Assembly (NCBI GenBank): GCA_965644315.1
Contig: CBFFRQ010000142.1
Span: forward strand, 1-35,798
From: Caecitellus pseudoparvulus
Lineage: Eukaryota > Bigyra: Bicosoecida
Direction: 5' to 3'
Length of the DNA: 35,798 nucleotides
Positions 7,761-17,806 of the stretch are shown here, piece by piece (the first letter of the stretch is position 1; each line of letters opens with the position of its first letter). The translations under genes and the position numbers were made by a program. The notes under the pieces were generated by a model. It did no database searches, was not told the DNA's origin, and saw only the letters and a program-made list of their open reading frames with translations.

Positions 7761-10700
7761 GCCCCATCCGCCGCATGCACATCCACCTCCCGCGCCCCGC
7801 TCAGGCCCAGCAGCTCACGCACGATGTCTGTGTGGCCCCAGCGGCATGCCCCTCGGAAGCCAGCCTCAGGTCCACCCCATGCCGCCGCATGCACGTCCAC
7901 CTCCCGCGCCCCAGTCAGGCCCAGCAGCTCACGCACGATGTCTGTGTGGCCATTGTCGCATGCCTCTCGGAAGGCGGCCTCAGGTCCATCCCCATCCGCC
8001 GCATGCACATCCACCTCCCGCGCCCCGCTCAGGCCCAGCAGCTCACGCACGATGTCTGTGTGGCCATTAGCGCATGCCCATCGGAAGGCGGCCTCAGGTC
8101 CACCCCATGCCGCCACATGCACATCCACCTCCCGCGCCCCAGTGAGAGTCAGCAGCTCACGCACGATGTCTTTGTGGCCATTGGCGCATGCCCATCGGAA
8201 GGCGGCCTCAGGTCCATCCCTATCCGCCACATGCACATCCACCTCCCGCGCCCCAGTCAGGCCCAACAGCTCACGCACAGTGTCTATGTGGCCATTGTCG
8301 CATGCCCATCGGAAGCCAGCCTCAGGTCGATCCCCATCCGCCGCGTGCACATCCACTTCCCGCGCCCCAGTCAGGCCCAGCAGCTCACGCACGACATCTG
8401 TGTGGCCATTAGCGCATGCCTCTCGGAAGGCGGCCTCAGGTCCACCCCATGCCGCCACATGCACATCCACCTCCCGCGCCCCAGTCAGGCCCAGCAGCTC
8501 ACGCACGATGTCTGTGTGGCCATTCTCGCATGCCCATCGGAAGGCGGCCTCAGGTCCATCCCCAGCCGCCGCGTGCACATCCACCTCCCGCGCCCCAGTG
8601 AGGCCCAACAGCTCACGCACGATGTCTGTGTGGCCCATGCGGCATGCCTGTCGGAAGCCAGCCTCAGGTCGATCCCGTGCCGCCGCGTGCACATCCACCT
8701 CCCGCGCCCCAGTCAGGCCCAGCAGCTCACGCACGATGTCTGTGTGGCCACTGTAGCATGCCCATCGGAAGGCGGCCTCAGGTCCATCCCTATCCGCCAC
8801 ATGCACATCCACCTCCCGCGCCCCGCTCAGCCCCAGCAGCTCGCGCACGATGTCTGTGTGGCCTCTGGAGCATGCCTCTCGGAAGCCAGCCTCAGGTCCA
8901 CCCCATGCCGCCACGTGCACATCCACCTCCCGCGCCCCAGTGAGAGTCAGCAGCTCACGCACGATGTCTGTGTGGCCATTCTCGCATGCCTCTCGGAAGG
9001 CGGCCTCAGGTCCACCCCATGCCGCCACATGCACATCCACCTCCCGCGCCCCAGTCAGGCCCAACAGCTCACGCACGATGTCTGTGTGGCCCCAGCGGCA
9101 TGCCCATCGGAAGCCAGCCTCAGGCCCATCCTCATCTGCCGCGTGCACATCCACCTCCCGCGCCCCAGTCAGGCCCAGCAGCTCACGCACGATGTCTGTG
9201 TGGCCATAGCGGCATGCGACTCGGAAAGCGGCCTCAGGGCCCTGTTTGCAAACCCCAAACCAGATCTGGACATTTCCTTCCGCATGTACATCTACTGCCT
9301 CATCCCCCGTCAAAGACAGCAGCTCACGCACTCTCGCAAGCTCCCCATCCTTGCACGCTGCAACAAACGCTGTGGTGTTCTCCTCGCTGAACTTCACTTG
9401 CTTGGCAGCAACCTCCGACTCTGTAGCCGGTACAGCCTCTGCGTCAGCTGTCTCCGCCTGACCTGCCGCAAGAGCTGCCTGTCCCCCATCAAGCACACCC
9501 CGCACCGCACTCTCCACACCTTCCAGATGATCCACTCCACCCCCACTTCCTTCACACGCCTTCGCATATGCACCCATGCAGCAACCACTCCCTCCCCGCG
9601 CCAACACCTCCAACGCGCCCGACAATGCATGTTCGCCACCTTCGCCGCTGCCGACGAAACTTGACACAGCGCCCGATCCGCCACCCATCGCACCACCGTC
9701 CACACCAAGCACCTCACGCAGCACACTCAACACACCACCACCCTCGTCGTCACGGCTGCCGCCATAAGATCGATCTTTCCCCCACACACCGCCACATGCA
9801 CTCAACACCACCTCACACTCACCCCCATCCAGTGCGCCCACCAGATCACTCACACTGCCACTCCCCACACCCACCACCACGAAGCTCCCCACACCAACAC
9901 CACTCAGACTCACTCCACACGCCTCAGCCACGGCACACACACCCAGCACCCTCACAGCCACACGCTGCTTCACCTCCAGCCCAACATCGCCCCACGCTTC
10001 ATCCTCCAGGAACACCCTCAGCGGCCACCCCGCCTCACACTGCACCTGCACCGTCACCATGCTCCTCTGGCCGAGTGGCTCATCAGCTCGACCCGCTGTA
10101 CAACTGTGAGCCAGTGCTGCTCTGCGTGGTGTCTGTGCCATCCGCGGCAGTCCATGGGCGATGCGAGCCGCTTCGCCACGCTTCACGGCCCCAACACTCG
10201 TGGCAAGTGCTGTCGCACCCGCCTCCACATTCGCTGTCCACTGCTCCACATCCACAGCTCCACCCACATCCTCATCCACGATCTCGCTCCGTCCACTGTA
10301 CACACTCACGTCATTGCCGTTCAGACACTCCAAGCCGCCCGACAAGTCCAACCCACCCACAGCCCTCACCTTCCGACCACTCATCACCGGCGCACACCCC
10401 AACAGCCCACGCAGCTCCTCCACCGCACTCGCTGCACACTCCAAGTGCTCCGCAGCACTCTCACTCGCCAGATCGCCTGCCGCCTCGCCTCGCAGCCACT
10501 CAGCTTGCTGACGCATGCCAGCCAGAGCCGCATCCACCGCTGCTTCGCCACCAGCATCATGTGTGACTGGGCCACCCTCACCAGCCACATCCACATCGGC
10601 CCTCTCGAAGCCTTGCCACCATCGCGTCAGATCAGCCAGCGCACCCTCCACGTTCACACCGGCCCGCACACTGCCCCAAGCACCCACAATGGCGCCCCAC

Positions 10701-11209
10701 AGTGCGTCGCCCTCCGGCACTGCATCCACATCCACACCAGACACCGCTGTATGAAGCACATCCACCGCGGTGAAGCACCGGAACGACAGGTACTGCAGCG
10801 CAGCACACACGCCACCTCGCTCACGCTGCCCCGCCAACAGCCCAGCCTGCTCCAACAGCGCACTCCCTGCATCACGCAGGGCCGCCTCCAGCTCCACCAG
10901 GCTCATGGCCGATGGGGTGTCACTTGCAGCCGGCGCTTCGCCACGCCCAATGGCTGCCAGTCCTCGCAGTGCTGGGCCGTGGTCCATGACGCTGCCCGGC
11001 AGGCACTTCATCTTGCGCAAGCATGCCGCCACCGCCTCAGCTTGCGTGCTGTCGATGCCTGCAGTGGGTGGTGCACTGCCCTCCATAGCTTGTCCTGTTG
11101 CTGCTGCCTGTGGCGTGGGGCACGGCGCTGTGTGCCGTGCAGTGTTGGCGACATGCTTTGTCGCAAGTGCTGGCGAAAGCGAGGTGCCATGCCCACACCC
11201 ACGCACCAT
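7760..11209 (-). pseudogene. Ankyrin-repeat gene 1, 5' part (split by retroelement E1)
   Basis: This encodes the N-terminal ~1150 residues of ankyrin protein 1. ATG (11207-11209) is supported because the predicted first ~50 residues align with ankyrin gene 2 across in-frame indels only. Residues 1 to about 600 form an unrecognised Ala/Gly/Val-rich region, with no signal peptide or clear membrane segment. A degenerate first ankyrin repeat (TTAFVAACKDGELARVRELL) follows, then 13 near-identical 38-residue repeats up to the E1 insertion. The 3' part lies at 541-1941. A reading frame continues into E1 on the minus strand to 7379, adding element-derived residues. A truncated chimeric protein could be made if the locus is expressed. 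The protein is probably cytosolic or nuclear; its function is unknown. Confidence 0.85.
7761..9241 (-). repeat. Coding tandem repeat, 114-bp period, 13 units
   Basis: These are ankyrin repeats of gene 1 proximal to the insertion. With 611-1941 they make 25 units. Residue pairs after A-C vary (RY, RW, EN, SR, YS, RM, AN, DN) while the rest of the unit is almost invariant. Confidence 0.9.
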
Positions 11210-11821
11210 GGCGATGGACGGCAGGGGGTCTAGTCAGGCGTAGCTGTGCTGTAAAGCCGACTCCTGCGGGGTGATGGCAGTGGGCAGTTGCATTGGTGTG
11301 GCGGGGAGGCGCTGTCGCAGCTGACGTGTGCGAGGGAGCAACTTCCGCACTTGCACCAGTGCACGCTCACCTGTGGCGGCCAAGACTGGAGACAAGGCAG
11401 AAGACACGCTGATGTCCGGATGCCCAATGAACCCACAAGTAAGAGTGGGAAATGGATGAGGAGCAATTTGGTGCAAGACATGGGAAGGGTGCCCCGCTCC
11501 GCTCGATGCGGTGCCCATCATCTCAGCAAGAAAGGTGCGGAACAAGCTATCTGGACATCCGCAAGATCCCCGTTCGAGTGCTGACGGGAGCTGCGTCAAG
11601 GCGCGGAGTGCGATAGAGGGGGTCGACTCGTGCGCTCCGAGCAGCGCTGTCCATACACTGCACTGGGCGGGGCAAAACCGCCCGCTCTGCTGTGCCCGCA
11701 CTTTTGCGTGTAAGGGTTGCGGCCTTGTCGTGTCTGGCAGTGTGACTCCGTCACACTTCCTTGCCCACACGATATTCATTGGCGTGGTGGCGACTGCTCT
11801 CTCATACGCCACAACAAAGCC
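11210..11821. promoter_or_regulatory. Divergent intergenic region (ankyrin gene 1 / SEC12-UTP20 copy 2)
   Basis: This 612-bp region separates the start codons of two divergent genes, so it probably holds both promoters. It is duplicated at 15623-16231. The outer parts match closely, but about 11400-11510 differs from about 15815-15925. I found no convincing TATA box here. A small hairpin, CCCGT/ACGGG, lies near 11566-11586 and is conserved in the other copy. Minus-strand reading frames here are not conserved in length between copies and are not called. Confidence 0.45.
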
Positions 11822-11941
11822 ATGGCGCTGTCCAGCGCCTCCATGGGGGCACCCGTCTTCCAGCTGGTGCCCCTTGCAGGTGGTACACTGGCTGTTTCAG
11901 GCGGTGGCAGCTCCAAGACTGGCATTGAGAATGCTCTGGTG
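11822..11941 (+). pseudogene. SEC12/PREB-like N-terminal fragment, copy 2
   Basis: This starts at an ATG in a good context (AAAGCCATGGCG). About 40 codons resemble the start of SEC12/PREB proteins, the ER-membrane exchange factors for SAR1 in COPII budding: a P-x-x-QLV strand, then AVSGGGSSKTGIENALV. That last stretch matches the family's conserved Gly-rich K-T-G-I-x-N motif. The frame then degrades. A GT at the end of this segment and an AG before 12011 could mark an intron, after which TGANKVELAKG... stays open to 12180. No WD40 repeats or membrane anchor follow; instead UTP20 sequence begins near 12292. It is probably the 5' end of a gene joined to UTP20 by rearrangement. The family call is tentative. 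Confidence 0.4.
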
Positions 11942-12291
11942 CGCAGGCGGGCATTCGACGGCTGCGAGTGGCGTGCAAATTCCGCAACCGCCGCTGCTGT
12001 GCTCCACAGACCATGGTGCACGTGGAGAACACCGGCGCCAACAAAGTGGAGCTGGCGAAAGGCACTGCCTTCCTCTCGGGCAGCACCTTCATCACGCACG
12101 TGGCAGTGTCGGAGGACGTGCGTGCCGGCGCAGCCGACGTGGCAACCACTTTTACACCTACCTCGGCGACTTTCGCAGGGTAAGCGCGTGGCAGGGGCGG
12201 CTGGAGACAGCATCGTCGTGTTCAACCGCGACGGCGAGAGTGGCAGGTACGGGAGCCGGCAGCCAGGTGGCTGGGCGCCGCCCTGAACACC

Positions 12292-13190
12292 GTGGCAGTG
12301 GTGAGCGTGGGGAGCTGCCCCCTGCCGCCTGGCGTGGCGGCGTGGCTGGCTGGGGATGAGCGCCTGTTCGCCCTGGCCCGGGCAGCCTGTGTGCAGCTGG
12401 TGGACGGAGCGCTGAGCAGGGAGCAGGGCACGGCTCTGGCGCCGGTGCTGCTGTTCACGGTGGTGGGGGTGTACGCCACAACGCCGCCCAGCTCCCGCAA
12501 CACCATCCCGCCCCACCTCGCCCAGCGCACTGCTCGCTTGGCCGGCAAGTGCACCCTGCTCGTGGGTGGCGTGGAGGTGGTAGGCGGCAAGGCGGTGCAG
12601 CGTGACAGCCCGCCCTCCACACACACCGCCCACAACGACGGAGTTGCGCGGGACCCGCTGTTCTGGCTGCTGCAGCGCCTCAGCAACACGGCAGTGCAGC
12701 AGGGCGGGCCGGCGGCCACCACGGGCCTGAACGTGTTCGGGGCCATGGCTGGGCAGGTGCCACAGGCGGACCTGCAGCGCTACGTGGTGCCAGTGGCGCG
12801 GACAGTGTTCCGCACTGTGCAGGCGGCAGAGCACGTGGCCAGCGACCCCCGCCTGGCCGACGCGCCATCCTGGTCAGAGCAAGCTCAGCAGGCGGCCGCT
12901 GCAGCGGAGGCAGGTGGCTTGGCATCGGAGGTCATGGAGGCGGTGCAGGCTGCCATGGGCGCAGATGTGTTCCTGACGGCGTACAACGGCGAGCGGCGAG
13001 TCAGGGCAGCGGCGAAGGAGCGGCGGGCGAAGCAGGTGGTGCAGTAGGCGGTGGTGAACCCGGCAGCAGCTGCCGCACGCCCGAGTCGGAAGTCACAGGC
13101 GAAGAATCGCCACGTGGCGATGCGCATGGACATGGTGAAGGTGCTGCGGAGGCGGTGGTGGGAAGGGCAAGAAGCGTGCGAGGGAGGCGC
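12292..13190 (+). pseudogene. UTP20: UTP20 C-terminal fragment, copy 2 (nonsense mutation)
   Basis: This covers about 300 codons corresponding to the C-terminal end of UTP20, including DPLFWLLQRLSN and TGLNVFGAM, which match the last HEAT-like helices. The frame stops at TAG 13045-13047, where copies 1 and 3 have a Glu codon, just before the VVNPAAAA block. Downstream, an extra G in the GTGCTGCGGAGG stretch also shifts the frame of the basic tail. The protein would lack the lysine-rich C-terminus. Only the last tenth or so of UTP20 is present, so this is a duplicated fragment, not a whole gene. The upstream border is uncertain because the same frame is also open over 11968-12183. Confidence 0.75.
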
Positions 13191-13384
13191 CAGAGGGGTT
13201 GATGTGTGGAGGGGAGTGCAATGCAGGTGTGGGAGCGGGGGGGCGTTGAAGTGGTGGTGAGGTGTGCTGTGTGGTGTGTGGAGGAGGGACGTGTATGCTG
13301 GTATGGAGGTGTGGCGGGTGTGCTGGCCTGATGTGGGGACCAGGTTTGCCACATGGTGCATTAGTCTGTGCTTGGGGCCTGGGG
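13191..13384. other. Tail-to-tail spacer, copy 2
   Basis: This GT-rich spacer is very similar to 359-540 and lies between UTP20 copy 2 and the stop of ankyrin gene 2. I see no gene in it. Confidence 0.5.
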
Positions 13385-15622
13385 CTAAATCAAGTCTTTC
13401 AGGCTCGAAAACTTAGCTGCTTGCTGCCGCACAGTGTCTGGGATTCTGCGAACGTCAATCAGGCCCAACAGCTCACGCACGATGTCTGTGTGGCCCCAGC
13501 GGCATGCTCCTCGGAAGCCAGCCTCAGGTCCATCCTCATCCGCCGCATGCACATCCACCTCCCGCGCCCCAGTCAGGCCCAGCAGCTCACGCACGATGTC
13601 TGTGCGGCCCCTGGCGCATGCCACTCGGAAAGCGGCCTCAGGGCCCTGTTTGTGAAACCTAGGCCTCACCTCAACTCTTCCTTCCACATGCACATCCACT
13701 GCCTCATCCCCCGTCAATGCAAGCAGCTCACGCACTCTCGCAAGCTCCCCATCCTCGCACGCTGCTACAAACGCTGTGGTGTTCTCCTCGCTGAACTTCA
13801 CTTGCTCGGCAGCAACCTCCGACTCTGTAGCCGGTACAGCCTCTGCGTCAGCTGTCTCCGCCTGCCCTGCCGCATCAGCTGCATGCTCCTCATCGAGCAC
13901 ACCCCGCACAGCACTTTCCACACCTGACAGGCGCCCCACTCCACCCCCACTTCCCTCACATGCCATCGCATATGCACCCATGCAGCAACCACTCCCTCCC
14001 CTCCCCAACACCTCCAACGCGCTCGTCAGTTCAAGCTTTACACCTTCACCACTGCCCACGAAAAGTGACCCAACGCCCGGTCCGCCACCCAACGCACTAC
14101 CTCCTACACCAAGCACCTCACGCAGCACACTCAACACACCACCACCCTCATCGTCACCGCTGCCGCCATCAGAGCCACCTGTGCCCCTCACACCGCCACA
14201 CGCAGTCAGCACCACCTCACACCCGCCCCTATTCAGCGCCCCCACCAGATCACCCACACTGCCACTCCCCACACCCACCACCACGAAGCTCCCCACACAC
14301 ACGCCACTCACATCCACCCCACATGCCTCCGCCACCGCACACACACCCAGCACCCTCACAGCCACGCGCTGCTTCACATCCTGCCCAACATCGCCCCACG
14401 CTTCATCCTCCAGGAACGCCCTCAGCGGCCACCCCGCCTCACACTGCACCTGCACTGTGACACTGCTCCTCTCGCCAACCGGCTCATCAGCTCTGCCAGC
14501 TGAAGTACTGTGTGCTAGTGCTGCTCTGCGTGGTGTCTGTGCCATCCGAGGCAGGCCATGCGCGATGCGAGTCGCTTCGCCACGCTTCACGGCGCCAACA
14601 CTCGTGGCAAGCGCCCTCGCACCCGCCTCCACACTCCCTGCCCACTGCCCCACATCCACAGCTCCACCCACATCTTCATCCACGATCTCAACCCGTCCAC
14701 TGTACACACTCACATCCTTGCCGTTCAGGCACTCCAAGCCGCCCGACAAGTCCAACCCACCCACAGCCTTCACCTTCCGACCACTCATCACCGGCGCACA
14801 CCCCAGCAGCTCACGCAGCTCCTCCACTGCACTCGCAGCACTCTCCAAGTGCTCCGCAGCACTCTCACTCCTCAGCTCGCCTGCCGCCTCGCCTCGCAGC
14901 CAACCAGCCTGCTGCCGCATGCCAGCCAGAGCCGCATCCGCCGCTGCCTCGCCACCGGCATCATGTGTGACTGGGCCGCCCTCACCAGCTTCATCTACAT
15001 CTGCCCCCTCGAAGCCCTGCCACCATCGCGTCAGGTCAGCCAGCGCACCCTCCACGTTCACACCGGCCCGCACACTGCCCCAAGCACCCACAATGGCGCC
15101 CCACAGTGCATCAACCCCCGGCACTGCATCGGCACTCAAACCAGATGCCGCCTGATGAAGCACATCCACCGCGGTAAAACACCGGAACGACAGGTACTGC
15201 AGCGCAGCACACACACCACCTCGCTCACGCTGCCCCGCCAACAGCCCAGCCTGCTCCAGCAGCGCACTCCCCGCATCACGCAGTGTAGCTTCCAGCTCCA
15301 CCAGGCTCATGGCCGATGGGGTGTCATGACCTGCAGCAGGCGCTTCGCCACGCCCAATGGCTGCCAGTCCTCGCAGTGCTGGGCCGTGGGCCATGACGCT
15401 GCCCGGCAAGCACTTCATCTTGCGCAAGCATGCCGCCACAACCTCAGCCTGTGCGTCGTCGATGCCTGCAGTGGGCGCTGCACTGCCCTCCATGGCTTGT
15501 CCTGTTGTTGCTGCCTGTGGCGTAGGGGAGGGACAGGGCGCACTGTGCCGTGGTGTGTGTGGGACACGCTTTGTCGCAAGTGCTGGCGAAAGCGAGGCGC
15601 CATGCCCACATCCACGCACCAT
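13385..15622 (-). CDS. Ankyrin-repeat protein 2 (intact, 745 residues)
   Basis: This is the only uninterrupted member of the ankyrin family in the window. The start is ATG 15620-15622; the N-terminus aligns with gene 1 from its first residue, and the indels between them are multiples of three, which supports real coding constraint. Residues 1 to about 605 are an unrecognised region. A Val-rich part near residues 390-480 (VTVQVQCEAGWPL...GSFVVVGVGSGS) suggests a compact alpha/beta domain. A degenerate ankyrin repeat follows from about residue 612, then only two full 38-residue repeats and the shared cap RRIPDTVRQQ to TGA. It converges with UTP20 copy 2 and diverges from the SEC12/UTP20 copy 3 fragment. 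No signal peptide is seen. Binding through the ankyrin block is expected for the fold; partners are unknown. Confidence 0.85.
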   Translation of the reverse strand: MVRGCGHGASLSPALATKRVPHTPRHSAPCPSPTPQAATTGQAMEGSAAPTAGIDDAQAEVVAACLRKMKCLPGSVMAHGPALRGLAAIGRGEAPAAGHDTPSAMSLVELEATLRDAGSALLEQAGLLAGQRERGGVCAALQYLSFRCFTAVDVLHQAASGLSADAVPGVDALWGAIVGAWGSVRAGVNVEGALADLTRWWQGFEGADVDEAGEGGPVTHDAGGEAAADAALAGMRQQAGWLRGEAAGELRSESAAEHLESAASAVEELRELLGCAPVMSGRKVKAVGGLDLSGGLECLNGKDVSVYSGRVEIVDEDVGGAVDVGQWAGSVEAGARALATSVGAVKRGEATRIAHGLPRMAQTPRRAALAHSTSAGRADEPVGERSSVTVQVQCEAGWPLRAFLEDEAWGDVGQDVKQRVAVRVLGVCAVAEACGVDVSGVCVGSFVVVGVGSGSVGDLVGALNRGGCEVVLTACGGVRGTGGSDGGSGDDEGGGVLSVLREVLGVGGSALGGGPGVGSLFVGSGEGVKLELTSALEVLGRGGSGCCMGAYAMACEGSGGGVGRLSGVESAVRGVLDEEHAADAAGQAETADAEAVPATESEVAAEQVKFSEENTTAFVAACEDGELARVRELLALTGDEAVDVHVEGRVEVRPRFHKQGPEAAFRVACARGRTDIVRELLGLTGAREVDVHAADEDGPEAGFRGACRWGHTDIVRELLGLIDVRRIPDTVRQQAAKFSSLKDLI

Positions 15623-16231
15623 GGCAATGGATGGCAGGGGGTCTAGTCAGGCGTAGCTGTGCTGTAAAGCCGACTCCTGCGGGGTGATGGCAGTGGACGC
15701 GTGTGTTGGTGCTGTGGGAAGGCGCTGTCGCAGCTGACGTGCGAGGGTGCAACTTCCGCACTTGCACCAGTGCACGCTCACCTGTGGCGGCCAGAAGTGG
15801 AGACAAGGCACAATGCACGCTGATGTGCAAATGTCCCGTGGCATCACAGGTGTTTGGGATATAAAAGAGGTGCATTTCGGTGGCAGGCATCTCAAAATGT
15901 GTGCAGGTCCGCTCGATACGGTGCGCATCATCTCAGCAAGAAAGGTGCGGAACTAGCTATCTGGACATCCGCAAGATCCCCGTTCGAGTGCTGACGGGAG
16001 CTGCGCCAAGGCGCGGAGTGCGATAGAGGGGGTCGACTCGTGCGCTCCGAGAAGCGCTGTCCGTGCACGGCACTGGGCAGGGCAAAACCGCCCGCTTTGC
16101 TGTGCCCGCACTTTTGCGTGTAAGGGTTGCGGCCTTGTCGTGTCTGGCAGTGTGGCTCCGTCACCCTTCCTTGCCCACACGATATTCATTGGCGTGGTGG
16201 CGATTGCTCTGCCCCAAGCCACAACAAAGCC
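15623..16231. promoter_or_regulatory. Divergent intergenic region (ankyrin gene 2 / SEC12-UTP20 copy 3)
   Basis: This is the duplicate of 11210-11821. The ~110-bp centre (about 15815-15925) is unlike the other copy and carries a canonical TATAAAAG at 15860-15867 on the + strand, about 365 bp before the next + strand ATG. No other gene is supported. Confidence 0.45.
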
Positions 16232-16351
16232 ATGGCGCTGTCCAGCGCCTCCATGGGGGCACCCGTCTTCCAGCTGGTGCCCCTCGCAGGTGGTACTCTG
16301 GCTGTTTCAGGTGGTGGCAGCTCCAAGACTGGCATTGAGAATGCCCTGGTG
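16232..16351 (+). pseudogene. SEC12/PREB-like N-terminal fragment, copy 3
   Basis: This has the same start context and nearly the same 40 codons as the copy at 11822, including the Gly-rich K-T-G-I-x-N motif. The following TGANKVELAKG segment (from about 16421) is in the same frame as UTP20 copy 3, because the TAA seen in copy 2 at 12181 is CAA here. The downstream open frame 16378 to 17301 therefore runs straight into UTP20 sequence. This supports a fused transcription unit, but not necessarily a functional one. Confidence 0.4.
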
Positions 16352-16704
16352 CGCAGGCGGGCATTCGACGGCTGCGAGTGGCGTGCAAATTCCGCAACCG
16401 CCGCTGCTGTGCTCCCCAGACCATGGTGCACGTGGAGAACACCGGCGCCAACAAAGTGGAGCTGGCGAAAGGCACTGCCTTCCTCTCGGGCAGCACCTTC
16501 ATCACGCACGTGGCAGTGTCGGAGGACGTGCGTGCCAGCGCAGCCGACGTGGCAACCACTTTTGCACCTTCCTCGGCGACTTTCGCAGGGCAAGCGTGTG
16601 GCAGGGGCGGCTGGAGACAGCATCGTCGTGTTCAACCGCGACGGCGAGAGTGGCAGGTACGGGAGCCGGCGGCAGCCAGGTGGTTGGGCGCCGTCCTGAA
16701 CACT

Positions 16705-17797
16705 GTGGCAGTGGCGAGCGTGGGGAGCTGCCCCCCACCACCTGGCGTGGCGGCGTGGCTGGCTGGGTATGAGCGCCTGTTCGCCCTGGCCCGGGCAGCC
16801 TGTGTGCAGCTGGCGGACAGGACGCTGAGCAGGGAGCAGGGCACGGCTCTGGCGCCGGTGCGGCTGTTCACGGCGGTGGGGCTGTACGCCACGACGCTGC
16901 CCAGCTCCCGCAACACCAACCCGCCCCACCTCGCCGAGCGCAGTGCTCGCTTGGCCGGCAAGTGCACCCTGCTCGTGGGTGGCATGGAGGTGGTGGGCGG
17001 CAAGGCGGTGCAGCGTGACAGCCCGCCCTCCACACACACCGCCCATGACGACGGCGGTGGTGCGCGTGACCCGCTGTTCTGGCTGCTGCAGCGCCCCAGC
17101 AACACGGCAGTGCAGCAGGGCGGGCCGGCGGCCCCCACGGGCCTGAACGTGTTCGGGGCCATGGCTGATCAGGTGCCGCAGGCGGACCTGCAGCAGTACG
17201 TGGTGCCGGTGGCACGGGCAGTGTTCCGCACTGTGCAGGCGGCAGAGCACGTGGCCAGCGACCCCCGCCTGGCCGACGCGCCATCCTGGTCAGAGGAAGG
17301 CACAGCAGGCGGCCACTGCAGCAGAGGCAGGTCCCTTGGCGTGGGAGGTCATGGAGGTGGTGCAGGCTGCCATGGGTGCAGATGCGTTCCTGACGGCGTA
17401 CAACGGCGAGCGGCGAGTCAGGGCAGCGGCGAAGGAGCGGCGGGCGAAGCAGGTGGCGCAGGAGGCGGTGATGAACCCGGCAGCAGCTGCCGCACGCCGC
17501 AGTCGGAAGGCACAGGCGAAGAAGCGCCATGTGGCGAAGCGCATGGACAAGCTGAAGGTGCTGCGAGGCGGTGGTGGGAAGGGCTGGAAGCGGGTATGGG
17601 AGGCGTTGGTGCGGTGCGGAGGGGAGTACAGTGAAGGTGAGGGGGGGGGGGGGTGCGTGGGAATGGTGATGAGGTGTGATGCGGTGTGGTGTGTGCGGTG
17701 GGTTGTGGTGCGGTATGGGCAGAGGTGGAGGTGGGGCAGGTGTGCTGGTCTGAGGTGCGTGTCAGGTTTGCCACATGGTGCATTAGTCTGTGCTTGA
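16705..17797 (+). pseudogene. UTP20: UTP20 C-terminal fragment, copy 3 (frameshifted)
   Basis: This is the same C-terminal UTP20 region as copy 2. At about 17291-17302 one extra base (SEEGTAGG in place of SEQAQQAA) shifts the frame. The rest of the tail (EVMEVVQAAMGADAF, then VMNPAAAA and the KKRHVAKRMDKL basic stretch) is open in another frame from 17336. The copy-1 stop is missing, so that frame reads on to 17797, only 9 bp from the stop of ankyrin gene 3. This lesion differs from the one in copy 2, so the two fragments decayed independently. A G11-type homopolymer run at about 17641-17652 lies in the spacer part. Confidence 0.72.
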
Positions 17798-17806
17798 AGC
17801 TTGGGA

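Larger units (their letters stand above)
11226..15638. repeat. Tandem segmental duplication, unit 1
   Basis: The unit runs from a shared GTCTAGTCAGGCGTAGCTGT motif (11228) to the next copy of it (15641), 4413 bp. It contains the divergent promoter region, the SEC12-like fragment, the UTP20 C-terminal fragment and ankyrin gene 2. Unit 2 starts at 15639 and is cut by E2 at 19945. The left part of the window (UTP20 copy 1 plus ankyrin gene 1) is a third, partial unit. Confidence 0.85.

Noticed and set aside
7760-9241. Regular ~114-bp repeats that could suggest a CRISPR array or minisatellite
   Set aside because: The units are far too long and similar for CRISPR, with no separate spacers, and they encode an in-frame ankyrin repeat.
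9568-11233. Several Pro/His/Ser-rich + strand ORFs opposite the ankyrin N-terminal region (similar at 13776-15646 and 18736-20053)
   Set aside because: They are antisense to a conserved coding region, have low-complexity composition and no recognisable motifs.
11555-11595. GTTCGAG-containing hairpin resembling a tRNA T-arm
   Set aside because: The CCCGT/ACGGG stem has a 10-nt loop, and no D-arm, anticodon arm or acceptor stem is found at the right distances.
11234-11812. Minus-strand 192-residue ORF in the divergent promoter region
   Set aside because: In the duplicate region it is broken into different frames and its centre is not conserved, so there is no sign of coding constraint.
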